From Farysia itapuensis (taxonomy: Eukaryota; Basidiomycota; Ustilaginomycetes; Ustilaginales; Ustilaginaceae), in NCBI GenBank assembly GCA_023212645.1, contig JALBYC010000028.1:62001-126000 (forward strand): DNA of 64,000 nucleotides, given 5' to 3'. A program made the position numbers and the translations under genes. Below are positions 54,869 to 63,920 of this stretch, in pieces; positions within the stretch are counted from its first letter, which is position 1; the number at the start of each line of letters is the position of its first letter. The notes below the pieces were generated by a model. The model was not told the origin of the DNA. It saw only the letters and a program-made list of their open reading frames with translations, and searched no databases.

Positions 54869-55483
54869 TCATCTCTGTGGGTCAGTGTCTGAGTCTGTGG
54901 CAAGAGCGGCGGCCCATTCGCGCTCGATTCTGGCGAGTTCGTCCTGCTCTTGCTTCGACAGTGCGTTGCTGGACGGGGACAGGATGGAGGCATCGGAAGC
55001 GAACGTATTGCGAAGACCTGCTACGACCAGAGTCCATTTATCGGACAATGAAGTGCGCGATTCTTTGTTACCAAGGAAGATGTCAGACCAGTTGGTCTCG
55101 CGTGCTCCTGGCTGGGAGAACCTCGCAGATTGCGATGCTGGCAGCGCAAAGCCGTACGCACGCGGGTCCAGACCAACGCTATGTAGACGCCGAATAATTG
55201 CTTCCTGTTCTACGCCCGCATCTGCAGGCTTCTCGCTAGTCGTTCCGAGCCATGAAGAAGCTCTGCTGGGTGGTCGGAGTGCATAGAGCTGGGATGTACG
55301 ATAGTCGAGCAAATCTTGTAGGACCTGAAGCTGTATACGATGTTGTCTCACTTCTTCGCGCCGTTGGGTTGTTATGACGCTGTGATTGAACGCGAACGAT
55401 GTCAGGACCGTGACCAGTATGATGGAGGGTATCGATTTCCTTGAGAACCACGGCTGTGACGGTCGGTCGCTCATCGCTGACAT
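54869..55483 (-). CDS. Small single-pass membrane protein of unknown function
   Basis: 204 residues from ATG at 55483 (ATG at 55474 also possible). A short basic N-terminus with PSQPWFSRKSIPS precedes one hydrophobic segment (IILVTVLTSFAFNHSVI, about 19-36), then a helical charged stretch (TQRREEVRQHRIQLQVLQDLLDYRTSQLYAL) and a polar tail ending in an acidic helix (SKQEQDELARIEREWAAALATDSDTD). I do not recognise the family. Basic N-terminus plus one helix would fit a mitochondrial inner-membrane or ER anchor. The frame is credible because it fills the gap between two real genes, has ATG, and is divergent from the GGTase gene over 154 bases. Its stop is 39 bases from that of the dynein gene. 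Confidence 0.6.
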   Translation of the reverse strand: MSAMSDRPSQPWFSRKSIPSIILVTVLTSFAFNHSVITTQRREEVRQHRIQLQVLQDLLDYRTSQLYALRPPSRASSWLGTTSEKPADAGVEQEAIIRRLHSVGLDPRAYGFALPASQSARFSQPGARETNWSDIFLGNKESRTSLSDKWTLVVAGLRNTFASDASILSPSSNALSKQEQDELARIEREWAAALATDSDTDPQR

Positions 55484-55637
55484 CGTGGCTTGTAGAGGAT
55501 CAGAAGAAAGCAGTCACCTTTCTGACGTTGGCGCCCAAAAAAACTATCCCAAATATCCGAGATCCGATCGCCGAGACCCGAGACCTTTCACAGGGTTGCC
55601 CACCTGCTTCGTCCTCTCTTGCCTGATCAACGCCGCG

Positions 55638-56813
55638 ATGCAGGATGGGGCAGAGGCGGGATCGAGCAGCACAGCGCCCAAACTGGCCTCTTTGGAAACG
55701 CGCAAGCATGTCTCGTTCTTTTTGCGCTGCTTGCGCTTGTTGCCAGCGCCGTACACGAGTGCAGATGATCAGCGAATGACATTGGCCTACTTTGCACTCG
55801 CCGCACTGGACCTCTTGTCCGCTGTCGACCGTATCCCCGCACAAGAACGCTCAGAACTAATAGACTGGGTATATGCGCAACAGTGTCTTCCACAAGGCGG
55901 CTTTCGTGGCTCCCCTTCATCGGCTCGCAAGCCGTACGAAGCTAACATCGCAATGACATATTCGGCTGTGCTCGTCCTCGCCATCCTCAGGGACGACTTC
56001 GGCAGACTCGATCGTGCTGCACTGCTCCAATTCTTAGCTCGACTGCAGGACTCAACAGATGGCGGCTTTCGCGCTGGTGAACTGTCTGCGTCAAGTGTCA
56101 CATCGGAGTTTGATAGCCAAGACCCTGATCCTCGCTTCACCTACTGCGCCGCGGTACTCTGGCACTTGTTTTCATCCAGCGACAGCACACAAAGCGTCGA
56201 TGCAGACAAAGCTCGTCGATCTGTGCTGAACATCCAGCGCTACGACGGCGGCTTTGGGGCTACAGTGGATCAAGAGTCACATTCGGGCATGACGTATTGC
56301 TCCATTGCTAGCCTGGCCCTATTATCCCTCAATCGAGGTGAACAGCACTGGCTGCCACGTCGTGATGAAGCCGTGACATGGATTGTCCATCGCCAAGTTC
56401 AGTACGAACCTTGCTCACCTTCGATAAACGACGACGACGACGACGAAGAAGAAGAAGAGGAAGGAGCGCAAGGTCGTGGTGGCGGCTTTCAGGGCAGGCC
56501 GTCCAAACTCCCTCCAGACGTTTGTTACTCGTTCTGGAACGGAGCTGCTCTCCACATTCTCGGCAGCCATGACTTGGTCGACTCAGTGCAGGACGCTGCC
56601 TTTATCCTCTCTGCACAATCCCATGTAGGAGGAATCGCAAAAGTGCCAGGCGACCATCCGGATCTCTTGCACAGCTACTTGGGTCTTGCTGCTCTGGCAC
56701 TTCATCAACAGTCCCTTCCTTCGCTCAACTTGCCGCTACAGCCGCTTGATCCCCTGCTCAACTGCACAGTTGAGACCACACGATGGCTTCACAGGCATCT
56801 GCATCGTTCCTGA
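55638..56813 (+). CDS. Geranylgeranyltransferase type I beta subunit
   Basis: 391 residues from ATG at 55638; the open frame extends upstream without needing that ATG, but the family alignment begins with KHVSFFLRCLRLLP (about residue 25). Diagnostic features: alpha-alpha toroid repeats with GGFRG, DGGFRAGE and DGGFGATVDQESHSGMTYCSIASLALL, in which TYCSIASL is the type I pattern rather than the farnesyltransferase or Rab versions. Zinc ligands are recognisable in PPDVCYSFW (Asp/Cys region) and LLHSYLGL (His). It prenylates CaaX proteins ending in Leu such as Cdc42 and Rho, with the shared alpha subunit (Ram2) coded elsewhere. An unusual acidic insert, NDDDDDEEEEEEGAQGRGGG (about 271-290), lies before GFQGRPSKLP. 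Its stop is 22 bases from that of squalene synthase. Confidence 0.9.
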   Translation: MQDGAEAGSSSTAPKLASLETRKHVSFFLRCLRLLPAPYTSADDQRMTLAYFALAALDLLSAVDRIPAQERSELIDWVYAQQCLPQGGFRGSPSSARKPYEANIAMTYSAVLVLAILRDDFGRLDRAALLQFLARLQDSTDGGFRAGELSASSVTSEFDSQDPDPRFTYCAAVLWHLFSSSDSTQSVDADKARRSVLNIQRYDGGFGATVDQESHSGMTYCSIASLALLSLNRGEQHWLPRRDEAVTWIVHRQVQYEPCSPSINDDDDDEEEEEEGAQGRGGGFQGRPSKLPPDVCYSFWNGAALHILGSHDLVDSVQDAAFILSAQSHVGGIAKVPGDHPDLLHSYLGLAALALHQQSLPSLNLPLQPLDPLLNCTVETTRWLHRHLHRS

Positions 56814-56835
56814 AAACTATTTGCATTGCATCACG

Positions 56836-58557
56836 TTAAAGCTCAATCTTGCCTTTGCTCGAGATGCCGTGTTCCCAGACGTGCGCGAAACTGGTGCGCA
56901 CAGTGTGAGCGATCTCGGCAAACGTGTTGAGACCTTCTGCCTTGATGAGATAGTAGGTTCTTTTGAGGAAGAGCGAGAGGGGATCGGGACCGTCCATGGT
57001 GATGTACCAAACAATTTCCCATGTAACGACGGCAACCAAGCCCATGAACAGCGTCATGCCAATAATGATCATGATGAAGAACTTCATCATTTCGCTTTGA
57101 TCTCTCTTGTCATTTGCGCGCTTTTGTTCTTCCGACATGAGATCGCGAGAGTGGATCGTGTTGCGCGAAGCAGCAAGGAGAGCCCTGGGATCACTTATGC
57201 TCTTGTCACCGCCCTGCTCCTTGTGTACCTTGAGCAGCACTGCAGCCGTCTTTCGTTCGTCACCCCACTTTCTGAGTGCGGCAGATCTTGCGTCAGTTGG
57301 CTTGCCTTCGGCCGCAGCAGACACAAAGCTTGGGTAATAGGTCTCGCTCCACTGCTCGATGCGCGACAATTCTACAGACCACTTGAGGAAATTGGGATCA
57401 GACGAGTCCAAGAGAGCATGGATCTGGCGCGAATGCTCGACAAAGGTGTAGCAGACATCTCGTGGGTTGACAGCCTTGAGAATCAAGCCAACTGCTTGAC
57501 CCTTTCGGATCTTGACATTCTTTTTGAGTACGTTGGGATTGTTGAACATAAGATGGATTGTAGCAATCGCCATCACCTGTGGAATGGCGCAAAAGTTGAA
57601 GACACTTTGATCCTTGAGGAGCGAGAGGTAGTCGAGGGCGGAGGTAGCATGCTTCATGGCGTCTAGGAGCATGCTGGACAGCACGTATCTGCTGCGTCGT
57701 CCCACATCTGAGTCTGCGAACTTCCACTTGCCGCTGCCAGCCGACTTTTCCACAACACCAGAAGCGACTTCTGCTTGAGACTTGAATTGCGCGATATCAT
57801 CGCCCCAGCACTCTTTTGGCCAAAAGAAGCGACCCTCTTCACAATCTTCAGCGTAGTCTCGAATAATGTTGGTCTTTTGCAGGAACAGTCCCATGTGATT
57901 GGACAGCTCGAGCTGCGTGCCGACCCATGGTCGTTCGATCTTGCTCTCGGAGAAGAGTCTGGACAGACCTTCGCCCACCAGACCAGCGACAAAGTGACAA
58001 TACAGATCAAATTCGCTCCACTTGGTCACGCTGAGCGGACCTTTTGTGCCCAGCTCAATGTAGCTAGCCATGCCAGCGCCCATTTTGGCGGTAATGTCAG
58101 AGATGACGGTCTTGTAGCCAGCATCGAGGGTCTTGTACTCTGCAATGACCTTGTCAAACTCGACCAGGAGCTGTCTGTCTTTTTCATTGGGGCCAGACTC
58201 TTTGAAGTTCCACCCGTCCTTTTCAAGGATCTTGTGGAAGTCAACGAGGAGGGGAACTTTCTTGTCGGCGGCAATGGTCATATCATCCTCGATGGTGTCC
58301 AAGGCGCGAAGGATGAGGTAAAAGAGACAGATGACACGCGACAGTTCTCCCTTGAGCTCTTTGATGACGGCGGCAAAGGATCGCGAAGTCTTGTCGAGGA
58401 AGGACCAGCACTGACGCATCTGTTCTCGGTCCCAGCCTGACGTCTCTGGATGCTCCTTGATGTCATTGATGGGGTCACGCCATACTTTGTACGCGATCAG
58501 AGCTCGAAGCTCTGAAGGGCGCGTGATGCCCAACAACAAGTAGCCCAGAATGCCCAT
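56836..58557 (-). CDS. ERG9: Squalene synthase
   Basis: 573 residues from ATG at 58557 (MGILGYLLLG); the frame continues to 58629. Catalytic motifs: LRALDTIEDDM (first Asp-rich motif), YCHFVAGLVGEGLSRLF, and FLQKTNIIRDYAEDCEEGRFFWPKE (second Asp-rich motif). A C-terminal membrane anchor (FFIMIIIGMTLFMGLVAVVTWEIVWYI, about 500-525) is followed by an unusually long tail of about 50 residues. The enzyme joins two farnesyl diphosphates to presqualene diphosphate and reduces it to squalene, the committed step to ergosterol, at the ER. Length exceeds the usual 400-450, mainly from an insert before the anchor (DKSISDPRALLAASRNTI) and the tail. Divergent from PRMT3. Confidence 0.96.
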   Translation of the reverse strand: MGILGYLLLGITRPSELRALIAYKVWRDPINDIKEHPETSGWDREQMRQCWSFLDKTSRSFAAVIKELKGELSRVICLFYLILRALDTIEDDMTIAADKKVPLLVDFHKILEKDGWNFKESGPNEKDRQLLVEFDKVIAEYKTLDAGYKTVISDITAKMGAGMASYIELGTKGPLSVTKWSEFDLYCHFVAGLVGEGLSRLFSESKIERPWVGTQLELSNHMGLFLQKTNIIRDYAEDCEEGRFFWPKECWGDDIAQFKSQAEVASGVVEKSAGSGKWKFADSDVGRRSRYVLSSMLLDAMKHATSALDYLSLLKDQSVFNFCAIPQVMAIATIHLMFNNPNVLKKNVKIRKGQAVGLILKAVNPRDVCYTFVEHSRQIHALLDSSDPNFLKWSVELSRIEQWSETYYPSFVSAAAEGKPTDARSAALRKWGDERKTAAVLLKVHKEQGGDKSISDPRALLAASRNTIHSRDLMSEEQKRANDKRDQSEMMKFFIMIIIGMTLFMGLVAVVTWEIVWYITMDGPDPLSLFLKRTYYLIKAEGLNTFAEIAHTVRTSFAHVWEHGISSKGKIEL

Positions 58558-58761
58558 TGTTGTGACGAGAAGGGCAAGAGAGAGCGGACGCGGAGAAGAA
58601 CAAGGCAAAGTCAAAACCGCAAATCTCATGCGAATGGGCCATCGAGCTGCTTCTCACTCGTACGAGACCCTGAAATCTTTTTTAAGGTTTTATTTTTGTC
58701 AAAATTTGTGGAATTCTTCTTAACTGTGACTGCACATTCTGCTCCTCTAAACGACATCATC
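58558..58761. promoter_or_regulatory. Divergent promoter, squalene synthase / PRMT3
   Basis: 204 bases with an AT-rich core at about 58676-58710 (TTTTTTAAGGTTTTATTTTTG). I see no clear sterol regulatory element. Confidence 0.45.
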
Positions 58762-60558
58762 ATGAGTCGTGCTTCAGACTCTGGCAGCGAGTTTGACGAC
58801 CAAGACCATGACTTTGGAGACTGGTGCTCAGATGCAAGCAACCCTTCAGCGCCCACTTTCGCCTTGTTCCCAGAAGCGGACGGCTCTACCCGCTCCTTTG
58901 TTTCGCCCAACGATGCGCTTGAGCACGCAAAGGCGAGCGGCTGTGATCTGCTCTCCTTAGTTTCAAGACTACAACTCGACACACTGCAGGTGATTAGGCT
59001 CATCAACCATACCAGGCGCAGTAAACTCAGTGTACAGCAGCTCAACAACATCACCGGCCACGAAGACTGGCTCAACAACGACAATGAGCTCAAACCTGTG
59101 CCCGGATTCGAAGACGACGGTCTGCTTCAACTCGACTTTGACCTCTTGGCCACGGATGACTCTACTGCAGCGCCAGTCGAAACAAAGCAGAACCTGTCGG
59201 CCAGCGAGGCACGCATCGAGCAGCTCGAGCAGCAGCTTGCGACAGCTCGAACTGCGTTTGATGAGCTACGCTCCATTCATGCTTCATCCTTAGGCCTGTC
59301 CACGTCTGACCTGGCCGAGTCTTCTACCACTCCCTTGTCCATGGAGCAGCGCGGACGTCTCGCTTCTTCCACCATTCGTGCCAGAACGTATCGGCCAGAG
59401 GGATCCAAGGAGGACGACACTCTCTACTTTGACTCATATAGCACCAACTCGATCCATCAGACCATGATCACCGACTCTGCCCGAACACTCAGCTATGCCA
59501 AGTTTATCCTGCATCCTGCTAACGCGCATTTGATTCGCGACAAAGTCGTCATGGACGTAGGATGCGGCACCGGTATACTCAGCTTGTTTGCGGCTCGTGC
59601 TGGAGCAAAACAAATCATCGCAATCGACGCTTCAGAGATCGTCGAACGTGCCAAAGAAAATGTCGAGAACAACAACTTTGGGCATGTCATCAAGGTGTAC
59701 CGCGGGAAACTAGAAGACCTGGATGGTCAGCTGGCCGTGTATCAAGGCAAGGTAGACATCCTGGTCAGCGAATGGATGGGCTACTTTTTGCTCTACGAAA
59801 ACATGCTGCCATCCGTCCTCTACGCTCGTGATCTGTACCTCAAGCCCGAAACCGGGATCCTTGCTCCCAACAATATGACCATGCACTTGGCCGCCTTTTC
59901 CAGCCCCGAATTGCTTCAGACCAAGCTCAAATTCTGGGACGATGTGCATGGGTTTGACATGTCTTCCATGACCAAGGGTCTCCTTGACGAGGCCTTCGTC
60001 GACACACTTGATACCAAAGAGGTCATCACTTCCTCCTACATCTTTGCCAACCTCAACTTACAGCAAGTACCCGTTAAGCAGCCTGAGCCGACATCCGAAT
60101 TTGAGCTCGTCATAGAATCTCATGACAAAGACATAGTGCACGGCTTCATCAGCTGGTTCGACACCTTTTTCTTCCCCTCCCCGAAGATCCCCGACCAGAC
60201 CCCCGACTGTCCGCCATTTGCAGACACGGAGAAGGACATTCGCGGCATGGACCTCAAGCGCAACAGCGTCGTTCCTGCGCCATCAGGATCGCAAGACGGT
60301 CAATTGGTCTCGTTCTCCACCTCGCCCTTTAGCAAAGAGACACACTGGCAGCAGACGCTCTTTGTTCTAAAGGAACCCATCGTAGGTGTCAAACACGGCG
60401 ACAAAATCAAAGGCGAGATTGTTGTGCAGCAGAACAAGAAGTGGACGCGCGAACTGGATGTCGAACTCCACTACCTCCACGTGTCTGCAGCAACCAGCGC
60501 AGAATCACCCAAGAAGAAAGTCGAAGCGAAGCTCGTTCAAATATTTAAAGTACGTTGA
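58762..60558 (+). CDS. Protein arginine methyltransferase 3 (type I)
   Basis: 598 residues from ATG at 58762. The N-terminus is acidic (SGSEFDDQDHDFGDWC) as in PRMT3, and is followed by a region that aligns with the PRMT3 C2H2 finger but lacks its CxxC pair (ALFPEADG where the family has CLFC). The SAM-binding core starts near 275: VMDVGCGTGILSLFAARAGAK, then IDASEIVERAKENVENN, the double-Glu loop SEWMGYFLLYENMLPSVLYARD, and the THW loop SKETHWQQTLFVLKEP. Type I activity (asymmetric dimethylation) is expected; known PRMT3 substrate is ribosomal protein uS5 (Rps2) in the cytosol. An insert of about 40 residues (PDQTPDCPPFADTEKDIRGMDL) interrupts the beta-barrel before the THW loop. Convergent with the M28 gene. 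Confidence 0.92.
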   Translation: MSRASDSGSEFDDQDHDFGDWCSDASNPSAPTFALFPEADGSTRSFVSPNDALEHAKASGCDLLSLVSRLQLDTLQVIRLINHTRRSKLSVQQLNNITGHEDWLNNDNELKPVPGFEDDGLLQLDFDLLATDDSTAAPVETKQNLSASEARIEQLEQQLATARTAFDELRSIHASSLGLSTSDLAESSTTPLSMEQRGRLASSTIRARTYRPEGSKEDDTLYFDSYSTNSIHQTMITDSARTLSYAKFILHPANAHLIRDKVVMDVGCGTGILSLFAARAGAKQIIAIDASEIVERAKENVENNNFGHVIKVYRGKLEDLDGQLAVYQGKVDILVSEWMGYFLLYENMLPSVLYARDLYLKPETGILAPNNMTMHLAAFSSPELLQTKLKFWDDVHGFDMSSMTKGLLDEAFVDTLDTKEVITSSYIFANLNLQQVPVKQPEPTSEFELVIESHDKDIVHGFISWFDTFFFPSPKIPDQTPDCPPFADTEKDIRGMDLKRNSVVPAPSGSQDGQLVSFSTSPFSKETHWQQTLFVLKEPIVGVKHGDKIKGEIVVQQNKKWTRELDVELHYLHVSAATSAESPKKKVEAKLVQIFKVR

Positions 60559-60636
60559 TGCACAATGCAAAAGTGAACAGTCTATGGCATTGCTTGATAT
60601 GTGTGGGAAATTGAGGTTGCTGTTGCGAAGAAGCGT

Positions 60637-63600
60637 CTAAGCTTGAACAACGGCACCAACAACGGCGAGCATCATGGTGTCGACCTCGGGATGATGAGTT
60701 TGCATGTATTTGTCCATCTTGATGAAATTGTCCATGGCCGCGCGACCGGCGGACAGGGAAGCATGTTGTGGGAACATTTCGTCAGCAACAAGACCGCTGG
60801 TGTCGATCCAGAGTCGAGATGGATCACGTTCGACATCGATACCCCCATCAGCTGTCGTTTTGACGAGATGGCCGTGAGTGTCGCCTCCGGACAGCACCTT
60901 CTTCAGCTTGGAGGCAGTGGATAAACGCGCACGCGCGGCTTCGAGAGCGACGTCATCCAGACGAATCAGCAGATCGACAGACCATGTGTCGATCCCTTCT
61001 CGGGACACTTCCTTAATGTGGTGGCGCTGTCGGCCCGGCGGCGGGGCTGAAGGTAAGTTCCATTCAAGAATTTCAGCATCAAAGGCAATGACGCTCCAAA
61101 TGACGCCCTTATGATGGATCTCGAGGGTGACCTTGCGCGTCTTGGCCTCAAAGTCAATCACTTCGTTCTGGGCTTTGATCATGAAGTGATGATTGTCGAC
61201 TGCAGGGGCTGCATACCTCGACACATGGTGAAGCGGCGTCGCAATCTGGAATTTCCAGGGTGTCAAAAAGTCCGAGACCGGGTATAACACGTCAAAGTCG
61301 GGGTTGTAGACATTCATCTCGCGCAACTCTGCAGTTGTGTTTGGCAGACCGAGCTGTGAGTGCAGTGAACGTGCCAAAGCGGCCATGCCAGGTGCTGGAT
61401 CAGCGGAGCCCAGGTTCATGTGCCACTCATTACTCGTGATGTTCTCGATCTGGTGAACAAACAGACGCTTTGGGTGATCAGCATCGAAAGGCTTCCACAT
61501 GGGACTTGCAAACACAGCCATTACGACCGCTGTGAGACCTAGCAGTGCAAAGATGGTCTTGCGCAAGTTTTCGCCCGTGAATCGATGCGATAGCGGGATC
61601 GAAAATGGGAGACAAAGGAAGATAAGCACGGCGACGATCGAGGCAATGATGTTGTCTGCCGGCGAGATCTCACCCATTCGGCCGGTGAGCGGTACAAAGA
61701 GGTCAAGGAAGGAAGCGATACCTTCCGTTCCAACAATGCTCGGCATGAAGGCGAGGATAAAGTAGGTGTAATGCGACACGCGGTTGTCGGGGGCAACAAG
61801 CTTGTCTTCAATGTTGCCGAACCCGATCAGGATAAAATCATTGACAGTCGTGCCAATGGTGAATGCCACGGAAGCAAGTGCCATAAGATATGCTGAACCA
61901 ATACCGAAGGCGTTGAGGCCAAGAAGTCCAAGATTGAAGAAGATGGAAAGACCGGATAAGCTGGCACGCTCCAGATAAGGGCGCTGGTAAGGCTTCACCA
62001 TGCGAGATGCAATGTACTGCACAGTCAGGACGGAGGCGAGTGCCGGTGGTCCGTAAAGCAGAAGCGCATGGAACTCGTGCTTGTACCACGACATGCCTTT
62101 GCCAAAGACATGAGTCATGACGAATGCGACTGCATTAGCTCCCAAAGCAGCACCTACGAGCGAGAAGATTGCCGAAAGGATACACAAGATTGTGAGGTTC
62201 AGCGCACCAATGCCAGACTCGGCTCGAACAATAGAGGAAAGCTGAAAATTGATGAAGGCTGAGATCGCCATGACGATGCTCTTGAACGCCTTGTTGCTGA
62301 ACAAGATAAAGTACCTGCCAGCGATGCTGAAGTAGACGGGTAACGAATGTCTCGTTTGGCCACGACTGATACCTCTGAGCAGCGACTCGCTTTCGTTTTT
62401 GAGACATAAATGCTCGATAATGGCAAGCGTGTTCTCGCCGAAGTGCTGAGTAGCACCTGGCTGAAGATACTTGGGCACGTCCTTGCGCGTATGGTACAGA
62501 TACGAGTTGCCAACAAGGGCCATGTCGAGTCCAGTGAGGCCGTTTCCATATTCGACAAATTGACGAAAGTCGGTGTCGCTGAGGATGAGGCCAGTTGAGA
62601 AGATGTCGTTGGCCAGAACAGTGCCGAAAGGATGCGGTACCTTTGAGTACGCTTCAATCATTTCCTCGCTTGTTGCTTGGAAAAGCAATTCCGGACCCGA
62701 CGTTCCACAAGCCTCGAGGTTAACGACAGCCTTGACGGCATCTTTGGTGTCATTGTGCTGCGTGATATACAGATGACTGGCGTCCTGAAGACTCTCTTCT
62801 CCATTGTTAAACAGGAGAACGACCGAGTTGTACAGCCGTGTTCCTGTTCCTGGCCGCGTCATGATACGGAGCGCCTCGAGGAGGATGGCGATCCCCACAC
62901 CGTCATCGGCAGCACCAGGACTCGGCAGAGTGCTGTCAAGGTGAGCATTGAGCAAGAGACTGTTGGCCTTGCTCTCCTCGGTGCCATCCGAGATACGGAC
63001 AACAAGGTTGGACATGCCGTAGTATCGCTTCCATACGACGTTGGACATAAAGTCGAAGCGGTGAGCACCGTCTCCGATCTGCTTCCAGACTTCAACCTGC
63101 GTCCGACCTGGATTCTCTGGCGTGCCTGTGTTGTGGTAGCCTTCATATCGTCTGAGGATGGCCTCAAACCAATCTTCGGCCTGAACATGTTCCTTGGTCC
63201 CGACGATGCGGTAGCCGATGTCAACAGAAAGGTGTTGCATAATGTCGATCGCATTAGCCTCTGAGAAGGATTCGTGGAACTTGGCCTTCTTACCCAGGGT
63301 CGAGGCAAAGTTTGAGGCAGAGGGCTGATATGCTGCAGCATCCACGGGTGAGATTCCAGGTGCAGAGATCATGGCGCTCGGGCCATTGGGCGTCGGAAGC
63401 TTGTAATGCAAGTGAAGCGTGATTGAACCAAGGAGCACAAAGAAGGCAGCAATTGCGAGCACGAGCAGACCAGACTTGGGAGTCCGTACATAGCTCTTGG
63501 GATCGATTTGACGTCTGCGGTGAGCTTCGACCTCCTGCTGCAGCTTCAAAGCCGCTGGACTGATCTGCGCCGCAGCCGATGCAGACGCAGGCTCCCTTGT

Positions 63601-63654
63601 GGAAGCATCTTTTGCCTTGCTAGGCGACGCATTCTTGCGTTTGTTGGAGGGCAT
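60637..63654 (-). CDS. M28 family membrane metallopeptidase (ERMP1/PFF1-like)
   Basis: 1005 residues from ATG at 63654 (MPSNKRKNASPSKAK). A basic cytosolic N-terminus and an anchor helix (GLLVLAIAAFFVLLGSITLHLHY) lead to the lumenal M28 peptidase with its di-zinc ligands: LLNAHLDSTLPSPGAADDG (His, Asp), NNGEES (catalytic Glu pair), NLEACG, and DTDFRQF and YLYHTRKDVP (Asp, His). From about 470 eight or nine transmembrane helices follow, then a beta-rich lumenal C-terminal domain of about 250 residues. This is the architecture of ER metallopeptidase 1 and the fungal vacuolar membrane protease Pff1; the metal ligands look complete, so it should be active. The location (ER or vacuole) cannot be decided. 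The divergent flank holds the tRNA gene. Confidence 0.92.
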   Translation of the reverse strand: MPSNKRKNASPSKAKDASTREPASASAAAQISPAALKLQQEVEAHRRRQIDPKSYVRTPKSGLLVLAIAAFFVLLGSITLHLHYKLPTPNGPSAMISAPGISPVDAAAYQPSASNFASTLGKKAKFHESFSEANAIDIMQHLSVDIGYRIVGTKEHVQAEDWFEAILRRYEGYHNTGTPENPGRTQVEVWKQIGDGAHRFDFMSNVVWKRYYGMSNLVVRISDGTEESKANSLLLNAHLDSTLPSPGAADDGVGIAILLEALRIMTRPGTGTRLYNSVVLLFNNGEESLQDASHLYITQHNDTKDAVKAVVNLEACGTSGPELLFQATSEEMIEAYSKVPHPFGTVLANDIFSTGLILSDTDFRQFVEYGNGLTGLDMALVGNSYLYHTRKDVPKYLQPGATQHFGENTLAIIEHLCLKNESESLLRGISRGQTRHSLPVYFSIAGRYFILFSNKAFKSIVMAISAFINFQLSSIVRAESGIGALNLTILCILSAIFSLVGAALGANAVAFVMTHVFGKGMSWYKHEFHALLLYGPPALASVLTVQYIASRMVKPYQRPYLERASLSGLSIFFNLGLLGLNAFGIGSAYLMALASVAFTIGTTVNDFILIGFGNIEDKLVAPDNRVSHYTYFILAFMPSIVGTEGIASFLDLFVPLTGRMGEISPADNIIASIVAVLIFLCLPFSIPLSHRFTGENLRKTIFALLGLTAVVMAVFASPMWKPFDADHPKRLFVHQIENITSNEWHMNLGSADPAPGMAALARSLHSQLGLPNTTAELREMNVYNPDFDVLYPVSDFLTPWKFQIATPLHHVSRYAAPAVDNHHFMIKAQNEVIDFEAKTRKVTLEIHHKGVIWSVIAFDAEILEWNLPSAPPPGRQRHHIKEVSREGIDTWSVDLLIRLDDVALEAARARLSTASKLKKVLSGGDTHGHLVKTTADGGIDVERDPSRLWIDTSGLVADEMFPQHASLSAGRAAMDNFIKMDKYMQTHHPEVDTMMLAVVGAVVQA

Positions 63655-63817
63655 ACTTGTTGATGGAGCAGAAGAAGAAGAAGCAACACAGACGGTGCAC
63701 GGACTGTTTGCATGACGATTATTTCGGGAACACAACGACCCGAATACTCATCCGATACCGAACAATCACAATGCGTCATCTTCGCAACCCCAAGAATCAC
63801 AAAAAGATAGGTTTAGT

Positions 63818-63920
63818 TGACAACAGTGGGATTCGAACCCACGCCCGAAGATAGCAGAACCTTGTTCGAAAACCCGGATACTCCTTAATGCTACGCCTTA
63901 GACCACTCGGCCATGTTGCC
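63818..63920 (-). tRNA. tRNA-Leu(AAG) with intron
   Basis: Reading the minus strand from 63920: acceptor GGCAACA pairs with TGTTGTC (one G-T), D arm GCCGAGTGGTCTAAGGC, anticodon stem TAGCA/TGCTA with loop TTAAGG, T arm GTGGGTTCGAATCCCAC, discriminator A. Anticodon AAG. A 25-nt intron sits after position 37, the normal tRNA intron position. The long D arm and A73 fit Leu. The mature length is about 78 with a short (9-base) variable arm, which is low for a type II tRNA. No CCA is encoded. Confidence 0.82.
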
